Origin: JAZDMK01 sp043800975
Lineage (GTDB): Bacteria; Bacteroidota; Bacteroidia; Bacteroidales; JAHJDW01
Direction: 5' to 3'
NCBI GenBank assembly: GCA_043800975.1
Contig: JAZDMK010000046.1
Coordinates: 1 to 41,215 of the forward strand
Length of the DNA: 41,215 nucleotides
Positions 40,012 to 41,215 of the stretch are shown piece after piece; the first letter of the stretch is position 1, and every line of letters starts with the position of its first letter. The translations under genes were made by a program, and so were the position numbers. A model generated the notes under the pieces. It saw nothing but the letters and a program-made list of their open reading frames with translations. It was not told where the DNA came from and searched no databases.

Positions 40012-40748
40012 TTAATAAAGAGGAATTGAGTTAGAATGGTTCAGAAAGATGTGTTTAATGGTAAATTTAATAATGGCGCCCGCCTCCGCCGCAGCGGAAG
40101 CGCCGGGCTGTCCGCTCAAAGTCCTCAGCCAATTCCTTCAAAGCCGAAGAGAAAATAAATCGTAAATTGTCAATCGAAAATCGAAAATAATTTTGCCTCC
40201 GGGCTTTCCGCTTCCATCCCATGGCGCATTATTAATCCTAGTAGGCCGATATTAAGTAAAAAAAAGATGCGCATTCAAGCATGTGAGAACAGAAAACAAG
40301 TTGCGTTTGCAGGTAGGCTTGGGCTAAGAAAAAAGTGTTTGACGAACGAAGTGAGGAGTTTTTTTTCGGGGCAGAACGCAACGTAGTTTTCTCGAACAGG
40401 CTTGACAGCGCTAGAGTTTCTTTGCACACTTTCTTTGGGCAATGCAAAGAAAGTGTGACGCCCGCGCCGCCGGGCCCGGCGCGGAACGGATCGTGTGTAA
40501 GCTCAAGTAAAATCTTTAAAGAAAAGTTGGAAATTAGCGCGACGATTGGGCCGTCGCGCAACATAGCCAGTGCGTCGGCTCATCCCATTTCTAAAAAATT
40601 GTTAAAAATTAATTTCCTCATACAATATTTTATTTCCCCTTTACGTTAATATAAAAAATTACCAAGCCTATGTAGCACCCGATCCCTTACCCATTCACTA
40701 GTTAGTCGAAGCTGATTCATTAATATTAACCTAAAAACGGAGGTCAAA
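40012..40748. repeat. Non-coding repeat stretch upstream of the right-edge gene
   Basis: No gene is supported in these roughly 740 bp. The segment 40322-40371 is the reverse complement of 16280-16329 (about 47 of 50 bases), and 40461-40484 is the reverse complement of 15977-16000 with one difference. Between them a perfect 13-bp stem, CACACTTTCTTTG with CAAAGAAAGTGTG (40425-40437 and 40445-40457, 7-base loop), could form a hairpin. A CGCCGCAGCGG block lies near 40087. Open frames here are repeat-derived. Confidence 0.75.
40739..40744 (+). promoter_or_regulatory. Strong Shine-Dalgarno sequence
   Basis: GGAGGT ends 4 bases before the ATG at 40749. Few other genes in the window have a comparable match, which is normal for Bacteroidota, so this site both fixes the start and is unusual. 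Confidence 0.65.
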
Positions 40749-41215
40749 ATGAACTCTAAACAGGAAAATAAACTGACAATGTACAAAGGATTCATTGCAG
40801 TTTTGGAAAAGTTCTCCGGCTTTATTTCAGGTGTACCCTCACTCTGGGCAAGCTATCAGAACTTCAAAACAAAAGTGTCTGACATCGAACAGACAACACA
40901 GAAACAAATCGGTAAAATAACAGGGATCACCGATAGCAAGCACCACGCTCAGGAAAAACTGGCCGCCCATGCTGCTGTTGTGGCTAACGTCCTCATGGCC
41001 TATGCCAGTCGTGTCGGTGATGATGAACTTAAAGCTTATGTCGATTATTCCGATTGGGAAATTCTGAAACTCCGCGACGAGCTTGTGGCCGAAGTCTGCG
41101 AAAACATTTACCAGCGCGCCCTCGATCACGCACCCGACATTGCATCTGGTGGTATTTCATCAGTCGAAATCCAGCTCCTGCGCGATCTCATCGACACATG
41201 GGAAACCCGCGTCGA
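40749..41215 (+). CDS. Bacteroidota family protein of unknown function, 3' end cut by window edge
   Basis: 155 codons from the ATG at 40749 are open to the window edge. The visible part has no signal peptide and is mostly helical. It can be aligned without gaps to the 320-residue protein at 16646 around YASRVGDDELKAYVDYS ... LKLRDEL, against YADSVSNDVLFDKVHAS ... IRIRDDE, and both share a preceding GKI.L.TG/GKITGI block and a following L...Y.DW or LIDTWETR block. I recall the pattern from large paralogous families in Bacteroidota. The C-terminal domain, if any, is outside the window. A strong ribosome binding site supports translation. Confidence 0.75.
   Translation, partial: MNSKQENKLTMYKGFIAVLEKFSGFISGVPSLWASYQNFKTKVSDIEQTTQKQIGKITGITDSKHHAQEKLAAHAAVVANVLMAYASRVGDDELKAYVDYSDWEILKLRDELVAEVCENIYQRALDHAPDIASGGISSVEIQLLRDLIDTWETRV

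Noticed and set aside
40335..40649. A 104-codon plus-strand open frame in the right repeat stretch
   Set aside because: It covers the inverted repeat copy and the hairpin; it has no start context or domain and is best explained as repeat DNA.

Overview
The window looks like chromosome from a member of the Bacteroidota. The evidence is the type IX secretion (T9SS) C-terminal sorting domains on four large proteins, a PorP/SprF-like protein, several short lipoproteins with a Cys-Lys-Lys type lipobox, DUF4468, several TAnnTTTG promoter boxes, and the rarity of strong Shine-Dalgarno sequences. No tRNA, rRNA, CRISPR array, transposase or phage gene was seen. Genes are cut by both window edges.

Left end (1-5260): the 3' part of a very basic protein made of 41-residue tandem repeats meets, tail to tail, a minus-strand housekeeping run: panC, panD, a flippase-like membrane protein, the heptose-phosphate adenylyltransferase, a small lipoprotein and radA.

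Central catabolic island (5400-14430, plus strand): a route from an acyl-CoA through 3-methylcrotonyl-CoA to acetoacetyl-CoA, as in leucine breakdown. It has a methylcrotonyl-CoA carboxylase beta-type subunit, a methylglutaconyl-CoA hydratase, an acyl-CoA dehydrogenase, both 3-oxoacid CoA-transferase subunits and an HMG-CoA-lyase-family protein; a second, more canonical HMG-CoA lyase lies at 19857-20741. The usual biotin carboxylase (alpha) subunit is absent. In its place is a 722-residue protein joining a pyruvate/oxaloacetate-type carboxyltransferase, a domain resembling the BT domain of acyl-CoA carboxylases, and a biotinyl domain. This suggests an ATP-independent methylcrotonyl-CoA transcarboxylase that takes its carboxyl group from a keto acid, and it is the strongest candidate here for an undescribed system. 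The island has been invaded by small elements: a 138-bp hairpin element at the stop codon of the 722-residue gene, and a four-helix-bundle gene with repeats between the two CoA-transferase genes.

Repeat-rich middle (14430-17950): dispersed 40-bp repeats, a 105-bp duplication, a tandem array with an exact 21-bp period, two near-identical terminators, a membrane protein and a member of a Bacteroidota family of unknown function with a C-terminal carboxypeptidase-regulatory-like domain. A relative of the latter is cut by the right edge (40749 onward), and the repeat cluster before it is an inverted partial copy of the one at 15977-16330.

Surface and secretion genes (17950-24530): an arylsulfotransferase-like propeller and an FG-GAP propeller, both with T9SS type A signals; a PorP-like protein next to a lipoprotein that is little more than a type B sorting domain; and a lipoprotein archaemetzincin.

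Right half (24530-40010): adenine deaminase in an operon with a degenerate Rieske-like lipoprotein and the archaemetzincin; rlmN with an adenosine deaminase; DUF4468, ispD, queA, pheS, a periplasmic cyclophilin and cvpA; then two large T9SS cargo proteins, an M14 carboxypeptidase and a propeller/C39-like peptidase/PKD protein.
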